Part shown: piece after piece, positions 1-7,620 of the stretch
Layout: each line of letters opens with the position of its first letter
How positions within the stretch are numbered: position 1 is the first letter of the stretch
Assembly (NCBI GenBank): GCA_036378155.1
Contig: DASUXA010000076.1
Location: 37,966 to 101,965 of the forward strand
Length of the DNA: 64,000 bases
Direction of reading: 5' to 3'
From: DASUXA01 sp036378155
GTDB lineage: Bacteria > Actinomycetota > Actinomycetes > Mycobacteriales > Micromonosporaceae
Translations under genes and position numbers: made by a program
The notes under the pieces: model-generated
Database searches by the model: none
What the model saw: the letters and a program-made list of their open reading frames with translations, nothing else
What the model was told of the DNA's origin: nothing

Positions 1-2
1 GT

Positions 3-128
3 CGGCTCAACCATCGTCCCGACGTCTACGCGGGGGTGCTCGAAGCCGAGTGCGCCGCCCTGCTACGCGACTTTTTCGCTGGTCGTCGGGGCGAGGAGCC
101 CGGCCGCGATCTCGAGAGCTTCGGGTGA
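3..128 (+). CDS. possible 3' end of a truncated plus-strand gene
   Basis: Frame 3 is open from the window edge to a TGA at 126-128. It encodes about 41 residues, including DVYAGVLEAECAALLRDFF, which reads like a natural helical C-terminus rather than an antisense shadow. It would overlap the end of the minus-strand thioesterase gene by 66 bases. The family cannot be recognised from this stub. A chance open frame in GC-rich DNA is equally possible. Confidence 0.25.
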   Translation, partial: RLNHRPDVYAGVLEAECAALLRDFFAGRRGEEPGRDLESFG

Positions 129-521
129 CCAGGGCGTCGGGCGCAACGTGCGAGGGTCGAGCTTGACGATGGAGCGGTGCCCCTCAGCGTGTACCGTCCG
201 GTGATCAGTCGACAGGAAACGGAACCGGTACACCGCGCTCGAGCCGGCGAACCGATCGGCCCAGAAGTGCACGTCGACCTCGCCGGTACCGCGAATGGGC
301 GAAAGGTACGAGATCGAGAACTCGCGTACCGCGTGGAACACGTCCGACGAGGTGGGCGCGCCGTTCTGGTACGAGTGCCCACGCGGCGCCCAGTACCCCG
401 ACAGCGCCCGCTCGAGCAGGACGGCGAAGCGCGCGTTGTGCACGACACCCATGGCGTCCAGGTCGTCGAAATGGATCGGGATCCGTTCGACGTGTCCCAC
501 TGTGACAGCGGTCGTGGTCAT
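63..521 (-). CDS. acyl-CoA thioesterase, 4HBT hot-dog family
   Basis: The 152-residue product is expected to hydrolyse acyl-CoA thioesters in the cytoplasm. The N-terminal part has the hot-dog signature IPIHFDDLDAMGVVHNARFA at about residues 14-33, where the aspartate in DLDAMG and the VVHNARF segment match the 4HBT active-site loop. The length is normal for a single hot-dog domain. I chose the ATG at 519-521 because MTTTAVTVGHVERI leads straight into the domain and GAGG precedes it. The gene starts two bases after the stop of the upstream TetR gene, so the two are probably co-transcribed. The acyl substrate cannot be told from sequence. Confidence 0.8.
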   Translation of the reverse strand: MTTTAVTVGHVERIPIHFDDLDAMGVVHNARFAVLLERALSGYWAPRGHSYQNGAPTSSDVFHAVREFSISYLSPIRGTGEVDVHFWADRFAGSSAVYRFRFLSTDHRTVHAEGHRSIVKLDPRTLRPTPWSPEALEIAAGLLAPTTSEKVA

Positions 522-522
522 C

Positions 523-1155
523 TCAGTCCTCAGGAAGCAGGGTCGGGTCGGGGCACAGCGAACGCAGCCTGGCGAGCGCGGCGTGGCGTCCACACCGGTA
601 CACCTCGGAAGGGTCGAGCAGCCGGGACTGGTGCACGGTGGCGACGCCGAACGCGTCGAGCTCGAACGCGAGTTGGGTGACGTCGGTATCCGGCGGTAGC
701 TCACCGAGCGTGACAGCCTCGCTGATCAGCCGCCGCAACAGCGTGATCCATTCGGCGAGCACCGCGGCCAGCCGGTCGCGTACCGGACCCTGTCGCGCGT
801 CGTACTCGAACTGCGCGTTCGCGAAGAAGCAGCCGCCAGGCAGGACCTCGGCGGCGTAGAAGGCGACTCTGGCGTCGAGCAGTGCCCACAGCCGGCGTAC
901 TCCGCGCGGTACCCGCAGGGCGGGGGTGACCACCTGGTCGATCCACTGCTGCCGGGCGTGGTCGATCGCGGCGAGCTGCAACTCCTCCTTCGAGCGCCAG
1001 TGCGCGAACAACCCGGACTTGCTGACCTGGAGTCGCTCCGCCAACTGCGCGAGCGACAGCCCGTCCAGCCCGACCTCAGTCGCGAGCTGAACAGCGGTGT
1101 CAAGGACGGCGACCCTCGTTCGCTCGCCGCGCACCAGCCGCCTGTCGGTAGTCAC
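523..1155 (-). CDS. TetR/AcrR family transcriptional regulator
   Basis: A 210-residue regulator with a TetR helix-turn-helix at about residues 12-58 (AVLDTAVQLATEVGLDGLS, then LAERLQVSKSGLFAHWRSKEEL). The C-terminal ligand domain is divergent and includes CFFANAQFEYDA, typical of a TetR subgroup linked to short-chain dehydrogenases and thioesterases. It is the first gene of a unit with the thioesterase. A perfect 12-bp palindrome lies in the 39-base gap upstream, so autorepression is likely. The ligand is unknown. Confidence 0.85.
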   Translation of the reverse strand: MTTDRRLVRGERTRVAVLDTAVQLATEVGLDGLSLAQLAERLQVSKSGLFAHWRSKEELQLAAIDHARQQWIDQVVTPALRVPRGVRRLWALLDARVAFYAAEVLPGGCFFANAQFEYDARQGPVRDRLAAVLAEWITLLRRLISEAVTLGELPPDTDVTQLAFELDAFGVATVHQSRLLDPSEVYRCGRHAALARLRSLCPDPTLLPED

Positions 1156-1176
1156 CCGGCAAGCGTAGCACTAAAA

Positions 1177-1188
1177 GACCGATCGGTC
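1177..1188. promoter_or_regulatory. candidate TetR operator GACCGATCGGTC
   Basis: This perfect 12-bp palindrome sits in the 39-base space between the stop of the dehydrogenase gene and the start of the minus-strand TetR gene. Such a position fits autoregulation by the TetR protein. No binding evidence is available from sequence alone. Confidence 0.5.
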
Positions 1189-1194
1189 GTACAC

Positions 1195-2046
1195 CTAACG
1201 GTTGGCGTAGTACGTGGCCGCCATGTCCTCGTCGCCGTGACCCGCCTCGACCGCCCGCCGGAACCGGGCGGCGACCGCCTCGGCCACGTCCATCCGTACC
1301 CCCGCCTCGCGCGCGGCCTCGACCACCAGCGACGCGTCCTTCGCCGCGTTCTTCGTCGCGAAGTTCGGCGTGAAGTCCCGCGACAGGATCGCCTTCGCCT
1401 TGGTCTGCAGGTACGGGCTGTCCACCACGCCACCGCCGACCACGTCGAGGAACACCTGCGGGTCCAGGCCCAGCCCCTCCGCCAGTCCGAGCGCCTCGGC
1501 GACGCCGTTGGTCATGGCCAACACCCAACTGTTGGTGACCATCTTCACGCGGCTGCCGGTCCCCGCCGGACCGAACCACTTCGGCGTCGTGCCCACCGCG
1601 TCGAAGACCGGTTGCACCACCTCGCGCGCCGTTTCCGGACCGCTGGCCAGCACCGTCAGCTTGCCTGCCTCGGCGGGCTGGCGGGTGCCCTGCACCGGGG
1701 CGTCGACGTAGGTCAGGTCGTGCTCGGCGGCGAACTCGGCCAACCGGTCCGAGCCCGCCACGCCGACCGTGCTCATCTGCGCCCACACCTGTCCAGGACG
1801 CAGCCCCGGCAGCGCCCGCGTCATCGTGTCGAGCACGCTGTCCGCACCGCCCAGCATCGTGACGACGACGTCGACGCCGTCCACCGCTTCGGCGGGGGTA
1901 CCGGCGAGGGCCGCGCCATCGGCCGCGAGCGGCTCCGCCTTGTCGCGGGTGCGGTTCCACACCCGTACCGCGAGCCCCTTGCCCAGCATGTTGCGCGCCA
2001 TCGCCGCGCCCATGATCCCGGTTCCGAGTACCGCCACGGTCGTCAT
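1195..2046 (-). CDS. NAD(P)-dependent oxidoreductase, 3-hydroxyisobutyrate dehydrogenase family
   Basis: A 283-residue cytoplasmic oxidoreductase. The N-terminal Rossmann fold opens with VAVLGTGIMGAAMARNM (GxGxMG, residues 4-20). WNRTRDKAE follows strand 2 and suggests NADP preference. The substrate-binding stretch YVDAPVQGTRQPAEAGKL (about 118-135) and the motif GTGSRVKMVTNSWV with the catalytic-type lysine (about 167-180) match the beta-hydroxyacid dehydrogenase family. The start is MTTVAVLG, because it abuts the first beta strand; ten extra in-frame residues upstream look non-native. It is transcribed toward the TetR-thioesterase unit. The substrate is unknown; this family also includes glyoxylate and succinic semialdehyde reductases and imine reductases. 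Confidence 0.85.
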   Translation of the reverse strand: MTTVAVLGTGIMGAAMARNMLGKGLAVRVWNRTRDKAEPLAADGAALAGTPAEAVDGVDVVVTMLGGADSVLDTMTRALPGLRPGQVWAQMSTVGVAGSDRLAEFAAEHDLTYVDAPVQGTRQPAEAGKLTVLASGPETAREVVQPVFDAVGTTPKWFGPAGTGSRVKMVTNSWVLAMTNGVAEALGLAEGLGLDPQVFLDVVGGGVVDSPYLQTKAKAILSRDFTPNFATKNAAKDASLVVEAAREAGVRMDVAEAVAARFRRAVEAGHGDEDMAATYYANR

Positions 2047-2095
2047 GCGGACGAGCCTAGGCGGTACGGCGGACACCCGCCCCGCGACGGCGGAG

Positions 2096-2184
2096 CCTCG
2101 CGCCCGTCGCGTCAGGCGACGGTCGTTCCTCGCGCCGTCGCGTCAGGCGACGGTTGTTCCTCGCGCCGTCGCGTCAGGCGACGG
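2096..2184. repeat. three tandem hairpin-forming repeats at the 3' end of deoD
   Basis: Three copies of a unit of about 31 bp begin at 2096, 2128 and 2159. Each contains the inverted repeat CCGTCGC-gtcag-GCGACGG, degenerate by one base in the first copy. The last copy includes the deoD stop codon. On the minus strand the array lies between deoD and the dehydrogenase gene, so it could act as a tandem transcription terminator. The copies look like duplications of the deoD 3' end. Confidence 0.7.
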
Positions 2185-2881
2185 CGGTGTCCAGCGCCAC
2201 CTCGACCATGTGCGCGAAGGTCTGCTCGCGCTCCTGGGAACTGGTCTGCTCACCGGTACGGATGTGGTCGCTGACCGTGAGGATGGTCAGGGCGCGAGCC
2301 CGGAAGCGCGCCGCCAGGGTGTACAGCGCGGCGCTCTCCATCTCGACCGCCAGCACCCCGTACATCGCCAGCTTGTCGAACAGGTCGGGACGGTCCGTGT
2401 AGAACGCGTCGGCGGCGAACACCTGACCGACGCGCATCGCGATGCCGCGCTCGGCGGCCACGTCCACGGCGGTACGCAGCAACTCGAAGTCGGCGACCGG
2501 CGCGTAGTCGACCAGCCCGTCGAAGCGGACCCGGTTCATCGCCGAGTCGGTACACGACGCGCTCGCCGCGATCACGTCACGCAGTCGCAGGTCCTCGACG
2601 AGCGCCCCGCAACTGCCGACCCGGATCAGGGTGCGCACCCCGTACTCGGCCATCAACTCGTGCGCGTAGATCGACGCGGACGGCATGCCCATGCCGGAGC
2701 CCTGCACGGACACCGGAACGCCCCGGTACGACCCGGTGAAGCCGAACATGTTGCGAACCGTCGAGTAGCACTTGGCGTCGTCGAGGTAGGTCTCCGCGAT
2801 CCACTTCGCCCGCAGCGGGTCGCCCGGCATCAGGACCCGCTCCGCGATCTCGCCCGGCTGCGCGCCGATATGGATACTCAT
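2174..2881 (-). CDS. deoD: purine-nucleoside phosphorylase, DeoD type
   Basis: A 235-residue hexameric-type purine nucleoside phosphorylase that splits purine (deoxy)nucleosides with phosphate in nucleoside salvage. Family features are the N-terminal MSIHIGAQPGEIAERVLMPG, the phosphate-loop region GSGMGMPSASIYAHEL (about 63-78), RVGSCGAL (about 87-94), the ribose-binding MESAALYTLAARF with the conserved ME pair (about 180-192), and LTVSDHIRTGE with the catalytic-type Asp (about 200-210). The start is the ATG at 2879-2881; the longer upstream frame is unsupported. The length matches DeoD. Confidence 0.93.
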   Translation of the reverse strand: MSIHIGAQPGEIAERVLMPGDPLRAKWIAETYLDDAKCYSTVRNMFGFTGSYRGVPVSVQGSGMGMPSASIYAHELMAEYGVRTLIRVGSCGALVEDLRLRDVIAASASCTDSAMNRVRFDGLVDYAPVADFELLRTAVDVAAERGIAMRVGQVFAADAFYTDRPDLFDKLAMYGVLAVEMESAALYTLAARFRARALTILTVSDHIRTGEQTSSQEREQTFAHMVEVALDTAVA

Positions 2882-2964
2882 GCCGCCGATCCTGCCAGGT
2901 GTGCGACCGTGCGCCCCGGGTACCGCCACGACAACAGCCGGGGCGGTCAGGTACAGTACCCGGC

Positions 2965-3054
2965 GGTGGTGTGTCCGAGCGGCCTAAGGAGCACGCCTCG
3001 AAAGCGTGTGAGGGTTTACGCCCTCCAAGGGTTCAAATCCCTTCACCACCGCCA
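2965..3054 (+). tRNA. tRNA-Ser (CGA), integration target of element 1
   Basis: The acceptor stem GGTGGTG pairs with CACCACC, and an encoded CCA ends at 3054. The anticodon stem CACGC/GCGTG encloses loop CTCGAAA, giving anticodon CGA. A long variable arm (AGGGTTTACGCCCT) identifies the class II serine tRNA, and the T loop is TTCAAAT. From position 2996 onward the gene is identical to a copy at 17627-17683. The 3' part, from the anticodon loop on, was therefore supplied by the integrated element. Confidence 0.97.
2996..3052. repeat. attL core of element 1 (57-bp direct repeat, copy 1)
   Basis: The 57 bases are identical to 17627-17683 and run from the start of the anticodon loop to the second base after the acceptor stem. 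This is the usual arrangement for a tyrosine recombinase that inserts into the 3' end of a tRNA gene and restores it. This copy completes the functional tRNA-Ser gene. Confidence 0.95.
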
Positions 3055-3064
3055 CGGAACAGGC

Positions 3065-3104
3065 GAAACGCCCGGTCCCTCCGCGAGGAGGAGCCGGGCG
3101 TTTC
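3065..3104 (+). terminator. terminator after tRNA-Ser, carried by the element
   Basis: The arms GAAACGCCCGG (3065-3075) and CCGGGCGTTTC (3094-3104) pair perfectly over 11 bp. A similar but shorter hairpin with a different loop follows the other att copy at 17699-17730. This one therefore came in with the element and now terminates the restored tRNA gene. Confidence 0.75.
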
Positions 3105-3130
3105 CCGTCTCGTCTCACTTCTCGTCTCAG

Positions 3131-4345
3131 TTAGTCCGTCTCGGCCTTCCAGAGCAGCCCACCCACTCGCCGGGCGATGTCTCGGTGAACCTGGGCGGTC
3201 AGGTGCTGATACCGCGCGGCCATGGAGCTGTTCGACCAGCCCATGATCCCCATCACGGCCCGCTCCGGGACGCCGAGGATCAGGAGCACGGTTGCGGCCG
3301 TGTGCCTAGCGTCGTGCAGGCGTCCGTCACGGAGCCCCGCGAGTCGGAGAAGCCGCTTCCACTCGTCGTAGTCGGTCCGGGGATTCACCGGCTCTCCCGT
3401 TGGCGTAGCAAAGAGCCATCCGTTGTCCTGCCACAGTTGCGCGGCAGTTTCACGATCTCGGTCTTGCTCCTTCCGATGGCGGCGCAAGAGGTCGACCAAC
3501 TCATCGGGTAGGCCAATGGTTCGCCGTCCGGCCCGCGATTTCGTCTCGGAAGTAGCCATTCGCGCCGGAATCCGGTTGGGGCAATGCCCACCATACTTGC
3601 GTCCGCACGGCTCGTCGCACCCGTGACGCCATCGGGGACGTTGCCTCCCACGTCGTACCGTCAGCGTCCCCGCGTCGAGATCCACGTCCGACCACTTCAG
3701 ACCTAGCGCCTCACCTTGCCTCAGGCCAAGTGCGAGGGCAATTGCCCAGCGTGCGCTATTCCTGCGCTGACTGGCCACGGCAAGTAACTTCTGAATCTCA
3801 GCCACCGAGTACGGCTCAATCTCGTCATCACTCAGCCTTGGCGCTTTCGCCAGCGCCGCTGGATTCTTCACGAGGTGTCCTCGGCGTACCGCTTCGTTGA
3901 GTGCGGTTCTGATGGTGCGATGCGCCTGGTGGGCGGTAGCCGGGGCCTTTCCATCGGCAATCATTCGGCTGTAGAGCTTTTCGAGATGCTCGGGTTCCAA
4001 TCGGTCGAGTCGGTGGGCACCGACTCCCGGAATGAGGTGCCGGTTGACTGCGACACGGTAGCCAGCGAGCGTGTTCTCTCGGACGGCCGGGGCCGCGATG
4101 TTCTCGACCCAGTGCGTTAGCCACTTCTCGACAGTCCAGCGCGGGCCAGTCTTGCGGACGGTGCCCGTGTCGCGTTCACGTTCCAGGGCGCGGACCTTGC
4201 GGATCACCTCCGCCTCTGTCTTCGCCTGGACGTGTCGCCGGTCCGGTTGGCCGTTGTCCTTAATGCCGACCGTTACCCGGCCATGCCAGTAGCCGTCGTT
4301 GCCCTGGTAGATGCTCGATGCGCCGTTTGGCCTACGTCCTCCCAT
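3131..4345 (-). CDS. int: tyrosine recombinase / site-specific integrase
   Basis: A 404-residue integrase for site-specific integration and excision at tRNA-Ser. After a short N-terminal strand-rich domain (about 12-50) comes a SAM-like core-binding domain (about 68-160). The catalytic domain has Arg209 (LGLRQGEALGL), Lys269 (SETKSRAGRR), His344-x-x-Arg347 (LHDARHTA), Trp370 (MGWSN) and nucleophile Tyr379 (ARYQHL). A Cys-rich insertion at about 241-256 (HGCDEPCGRKYGGHCP) is common in actinomycete element integrases. I chose the ATG at 4343-4345 because it overlaps the excisionase stop by one base (TGATG), which implies translational coupling. The 3' end lies 79 bases from the att core. Confidence 0.95.
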   Translation of the reverse strand: MGGRRPNGASSIYQGNDGYWHGRVTVGIKDNGQPDRRHVQAKTEAEVIRKVRALERERDTGTVRKTGPRWTVEKWLTHWVENIAAPAVRENTLAGYRVAVNRHLIPGVGAHRLDRLEPEHLEKLYSRMIADGKAPATAHQAHRTIRTALNEAVRRGHLVKNPAALAKAPRLSDDEIEPYSVAEIQKLLAVASQRRNSARWAIALALGLRQGEALGLKWSDVDLDAGTLTVRRGRQRPRWRHGCDEPCGRKYGGHCPNRIPARMATSETKSRAGRRTIGLPDELVDLLRRHRKEQDRDRETAAQLWQDNGWLFATPTGEPVNPRTDYDEWKRLLRLAGLRDGRLHDARHTAATVLLILGVPERAVMGIMGWSNSSMAARYQHLTAQVHRDIARRVGGLLWKAETD

Positions 4346-4554
4346 CAGGCGGCACGCTCCGCGTTCCCGTTGGAGGCGAGCAGGTCCGCGACGTAGTCGG
4401 TGAGGCACTGGGCAGGCACACGGCGAAGTCGCCCGATGCGGACGGACCGGATCTGGCCGCTCATGACCAGGCTGTACATGAGGGTGCGGCCGATACCGAG
4501 GCGGCGGGCGGCTTCTTCGATGGTCAGGACGACGCGGGGGTCTTCGGTGGTCAC
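4345..4554 (-). CDS. xis: excisionase, MerR-like HTH DNA-binding protein
   Basis: A 69-residue helix-turn-helix protein of the excisionase/AlpA type: VLTIEEAARRLGIGRTLMYSLVMSGQI followed by SVRIGRLRRVPAQCLTDYVADLL. It should bend att DNA and favour excision over integration. The GTG at 4552-4554 is chosen because AGGAG lies eight bases upstream and the HTH begins ten residues later. A longer frame reaching 4686 starts with low-complexity sequence unlike the family. The stop overlaps the integrase ATG by one base. Confidence 0.88.
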   Translation of the reverse strand: MTTEDPRVVLTIEEAARRLGIGRTLMYSLVMSGQIRSVRIGRLRRVPAQCLTDYVADLLASNGNAERAA

Positions 4555-4830
4555 CGGGTGCTCTCCTATCAGCGTCTTACGGTGTCCGGAGCTGTGCGGG
4601 TCGCGTCGGCCGCGCGGCTGAGTCGTCCGCCAAGGGCTTCCCGACGGGCGAGGGCCAGCGGCTGACACGTAGGGGTGGGTATTCACAGAGGCCGTTTAAG
4701 CGGCCCGCTGTACGGTCCATAGAGCCAAGATCTGCGCTGGTTTGGTGGGATAGATACCGGCTAGTCCGTCTAAGGCCACTGAGGCGGCCGATTCAGGGCG
4801 GGGACCGGGCGGTTGGCGGACGGTGGTGAG

Positions 4831-6114
4831 TCATGCCGTGCTGCCGTCGATGGCGCGCAGACGCGGGGTATCCGTACCATCCGTACCAAGCTCGTTTTGG
4901 CTGCTCAGGGCTGGTACGGATTGGTTGGCTGGTACGGATCGATCCGTACCACGGGTGCAATCCGTACCGGGGTTGGCCTGCGGAAACGAGGCTGGTACGG
5001 ATGGGACGGATTCGGTGCCGCGCGGGGGTGGGCAGTACCGGTTCCACGCGTCGCAGAACGCGTCGCGCAGGTAGCCTTTGGCCTGTCCGACCGGGAAGCG
5101 GATGGTGTCGGAGCTGATGCCGAACTCGCGCAGAAGGTCGCCGAGTCGCTTGCCGGTCAGTCCGGCCGGTCCGAATCCGGCCCACGGGGCCTCGGGGTCG
5201 TCGTTGAGCACGGCGAGCAGTTCCTTGGTGGTGATCGCGGTCGGGTCGCCGAGGGTGGTGAACGCGGTACGGATGTCGGCCAGCAGCCGCACCCGGTGGG
5301 AGACGTTGCCGGCCTCGTCGGCCTCGGCGGTGAGTACCACCACGGCGCGGCGGGCACGCTCGGGCCAGTCCCGCCCGGCCAGGTCGGCGAGGGCGACCAG
5401 GGGTTCCCAGGTGTCGGCGGCCCGGTCCTCGACCGGCATCGCCGGTTCGGCGGCTTCCAGCTCGGTCAGGTGCTGGCGCAGCCAGGCGGCCAGCTCGGCG
5501 GCGAGCGCCTTGAGCGCCGGGCTGTCGCGGCGAATCCGGTACGGGGCGACGGTCTCCCCGGCGGCGCGGCGGCGCATCCGGATCACGACGGCCCGGTCTT
5601 CGATGGTGTCGGGCATCGCGCCGATGCCGGCCAGCGCGGCCATGGCAAAGGTGGGGATCTTCTCCAGGGTGCGGGTGTTGGGGTCCCAGCGGATCGCTGG
5701 GCGGCTGCGCTGGTGGCCGGCGTTGAGCAGGCCGCGTAGGTCTTCGTTGGCCTTGGCAGCGTCGCCACCGAAGATGGTGTCGGCCTCATCGATGAGCAGC
5801 GTCGGCGGATCATCCGAACCGATCGCCCGGTAGATCGCGGCCGGTGACGCGTTGACAGTGATCAGCGGGTCGTGACACATGCCCTCGACCAGGTCTAGCA
5901 GCCGCGATTTCCCGCAGCGCTTCTCCGGTGCCCGGATGACCAGCCGCGGAGCATAGGCCCATGCGGGCTGCGCGTGCGTGGCCGCGATCCACAGCACCAC
6001 GGCGTCGATCGCCTCGGCAGAGGGCAGCACCACGTACCGGGTCAAGATGGCGTGCAGCCGGTCCAAAATCGCGGCACCGTCCACGGGCGGGCGGCGCTTC
6101 GCGGGTGCGGTCAT
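4831..6114 (-). CDS. DUF3631 domain protein, replication partner of the primase-polymerase
   Basis: A 427-residue protein with an ATPase-like core: PEKRCGKSRLLDLVEG (about 67-82, Walker A-like with GKS) and TLLIDEADTIFGG (about 107-119, Walker B with DEAD). This is the DUF3631 helicase-like family found beside Prim-Pol proteins in actinobacterial elements. The tail is a run of SVP and GTD repeats created by 9-mer DNA repeats described separately. The ATG overlaps the primase stop by four bases (ATGA). By context it probably supplies the helicase role in element replication. The exact activity is inferred, not seen. Confidence 0.85.
   Translation of the reverse strand: MTAPAKRRPPVDGAAILDRLHAILTRYVVLPSAEAIDAVVLWIAATHAQPAWAYAPRLVIRAPEKRCGKSRLLDLVEGMCHDPLITVNASPAAIYRAIGSDDPPTLLIDEADTIFGGDAAKANEDLRGLLNAGHQRSRPAIRWDPNTRTLEKIPTFAMAALAGIGAMPDTIEDRAVVIRMRRRAAGETVAPYRIRRDSPALKALAAELAAWLRQHLTELEAAEPAMPVEDRAADTWEPLVALADLAGRDWPERARRAVVVLTAEADEAGNVSHRVRLLADIRTAFTTLGDPTAITTKELLAVLNDDPEAPWAGFGPAGLTGKRLGDLLREFGISSDTIRFPVGQAKGYLRDAFCDAWNRYCPPPRGTESVPSVPASFPQANPGTDCTRGTDRSVPANQSVPALSSQNELGTDGTDTPRLRAIDGSTA
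4870..5002. repeat. iteron-like array of ATCCGTACC 9-mers in both orientations
   Basis: Seven exact copies of ATCCGTACC or its complement GGTACGGAT lie at 4870, 4879, 4913, 4931, 4942, 4960 and 4994. The first two are abutting, and 4931-4950 is a perfect 20-bp palindrome, GGTACGGATCGATCCGTACC. A degenerate copy follows at 5004. The array falls in the region coding for the repetitive tail of the DUF3631 protein. It could be a replication origin, a regulator-binding array, or only a consequence of a repetitive peptide. Confidence 0.85.
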
Positions 6115-6971
6115 GCGGGGACTCCTTCGTCTCGGAAGCCGCCCGTGACGGCGGCGCGGATTTCACGCTCGGTTTGTTCGGCGGCGCGGCCGGCGGCGGT
6201 CAGCGCCGTCCAGGCGTCGGCGGTGGTGAGTGCTCCGGCTGCGACCATCCGGGCGACGCCTCGGGCAGCGCCGTACAACGTGGTGCGGCGGCGGCCGACC
6301 GGGGCACGACGTACCGCGTCGAGGTGGGCGGTGAGCAGCGCTGCCGGTGATGAGATGCCCCCGGCCGGGTGGAGGGCGGGTGTCGGCCTGGTCGTGGCCG
6401 TCACGGTGGCGGGCGGGGCGGGCTGGCACGCCTCGGCCAGCGCGGGGGGCATCTCATTCACCGGCCGACCACCGACCCACCGGTACCGGCGGTGCGTGGC
6501 CGGGTGGACCGAGGGCGGGGCGAGCACGTAGCCGCCGTCCGCTTTGATGTCCACACCTTCGTGACCGGGCAGGGGTCGGGACGGGACCGGGGTGCCGGGG
6601 TGTTGGTAGTACAGGTGCCAGCCACCCCCGCCCGTGGCCACGCTGGCGGTGGGGGTCATCAGCGCGAGGTCCAGTTGTCCGCCGTGGCGGGGGTCGATGT
6701 CGACCACGACCAGCCCGGACGGTCGGCCGGTGCGGATGGCCAGCAGCCCATCCGGTACGGCCCGCACCATCGCCGCGATGTGTTCGGGGTTGACGGTGGC
6801 GGCGTAGAAGCCGTGGCAGGTCAGGCAGCGGCAGGCGTCCCGGTCGTGACTGTCGTCGGACACCCGGCAGGCCGAGCAGTTGGCCAGGGGTCGTTTGGTG
6901 CGGCCGAGCAGGAACACCGGCCAGCCCCGGCCGGCGTAGCCGAGCGCGGCGGATAGCAGCGGATGGCCCAT
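6111..6971 (-). CDS. bifunctional primase-polymerase (AEP/Prim-Pol), element replication initiator
   Basis: A 286-residue archaeo-eukaryotic primase domain protein. Visible features are the N-terminal GYAGRGWPVFLLGRTKRPL (about 11-29), a Cys cluster CSAC...DACRCLTCHGF (about 33-54) likely to bind zinc, the catalytic pair VVVDIDPRHGG (DxD, about 92-102), GGGGWHLYYQHPG with the active-site His (about 115-127), and GVDIKADGGYVLAPPS (about 139-154). It would initiate element replication in the RepPP manner together with the DUF3631 protein four bases downstream. Its own start overlaps the stop of the gene before it. Confidence 0.88.
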   Translation of the reverse strand: MGHPLLSAALGYAGRGWPVFLLGRTKRPLANCSACRVSDDSHDRDACRCLTCHGFYAATVNPEHIAAMVRAVPDGLLAIRTGRPSGLVVVDIDPRHGGQLDLALMTPTASVATGGGGWHLYYQHPGTPVPSRPLPGHEGVDIKADGGYVLAPPSVHPATHRRYRWVGGRPVNEMPPALAEACQPAPPATVTATTRPTPALHPAGGISSPAALLTAHLDAVRRAPVGRRRTTLYGAARGVARMVAAGALTTADAWTALTAAGRAAEQTEREIRAAVTGGFRDEGVPA

Positions 6972-7336
6972 CAGGCGGCCCTGCGGCCGGGCCGGTGCCA
7001 GCCGGCCTCGATGGGGAAAAGTTCGCCGGACGTATCGTCCGGCGTCCTGTCGTGCTCCTGGTCGGCCTCGGGCAACGTCCGGTCGTCGCGGGTGCGATGT
7101 AGCTCGGCCCGGATCGGCTCGACGGCCTGGCGGTCTTCGTGTTGGCGGTGCTTGAGCAGTTGCCGGGCCAGGGTGGCGGATGGGCAGAGCGGGGCTGCGG
7201 CCGTGTAACGGTGGTGGCAGGTGCCGCAGGTGGCGGCCTGGCCGGGTCGGTGGTCGATGTACACGGCGACCAGCCCGGCGACGGTGATAGTGAGGCCAGG
7301 TTGGGTGAGTCGTCGGTCCAGCGAAGGTGTGTGCAT
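6971..7336 (-). CDS. small element protein with a CGTC zinc-ribbon half
   Basis: A 121-residue protein of unknown function. After a hydrophobic segment (LTITVAGLVAVYI, about 15-27) it has ATCGTCHHRYTAAAPLC (about 35-51), a CxxC-H-C cluster that could bind metal. The rest is charged and probably helical. The true start is the ATG at 7334-7336, which overlaps the stop of the preceding gene by one base. A longer frame reaching 7933 is an antisense artefact. It belongs to the replication operon, and genes like this are common between the translocase and primase genes in AICEs. Confidence 0.7.
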   Translation of the reverse strand: MHTPSLDRRLTQPGLTITVAGLVAVYIDHRPGQAATCGTCHHRYTAAAPLCPSATLARQLLKHRQHEDRQAVEPIRAELHRTRDDRTLPEADQEHDRTPDDTSGELFPIEAGWHRPGRRAA

Positions 7337-7620
7337 CAGGCGGCCCTCCGTGCGATGTGGGCGGCCCGTGCCGGGCCGATCAGGGTGTGCAGGTGGGTGA
7401 GCAGGGCAGCCAGCCGTAGCCGGGCGTCGTGGTCGTCGGTGGGGAGGTCGATGCGCATCCAGACCTCGGCGTGCCCGCGTCCGGTGGCGTCCTGCACGCG
7501 GGTCAGCACCACAGACCCAGCGCCGGGAACGGCGACGGTGAGCGGCTCGGCCCGGTGTTCGCCGAGCCCGCACCGATGGCCCTGGGCGCACCAGTCGGGG
7601 TGGCCGGCGCGCCGGGTCAT
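7336..7620 (-). CDS. conserved hypothetical element protein (94 aa)
   Basis: I do not recognise a named family. The N-terminal part WCAQGHRCGLGEHRAEP holds two Cys and two His residues and could be metal-binding. The centre (PLTVAVPGAGSVVLTRVQDATG...EVWMRIDLPTDDHDARL) looks like a beta-rich fold followed by a helical tail rich in Ala, Leu and His. Starts and stops overlap the flanking genes by one to four bases, so translation is coupled along the operon. Confidence 0.7.
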   Translation of the reverse strand: MTRRAGHPDWCAQGHRCGLGEHRAEPLTVAVPGAGSVVLTRVQDATGRGHAEVWMRIDLPTDDHDARLRLAALLTHLHTLIGPARAAHIARRAA

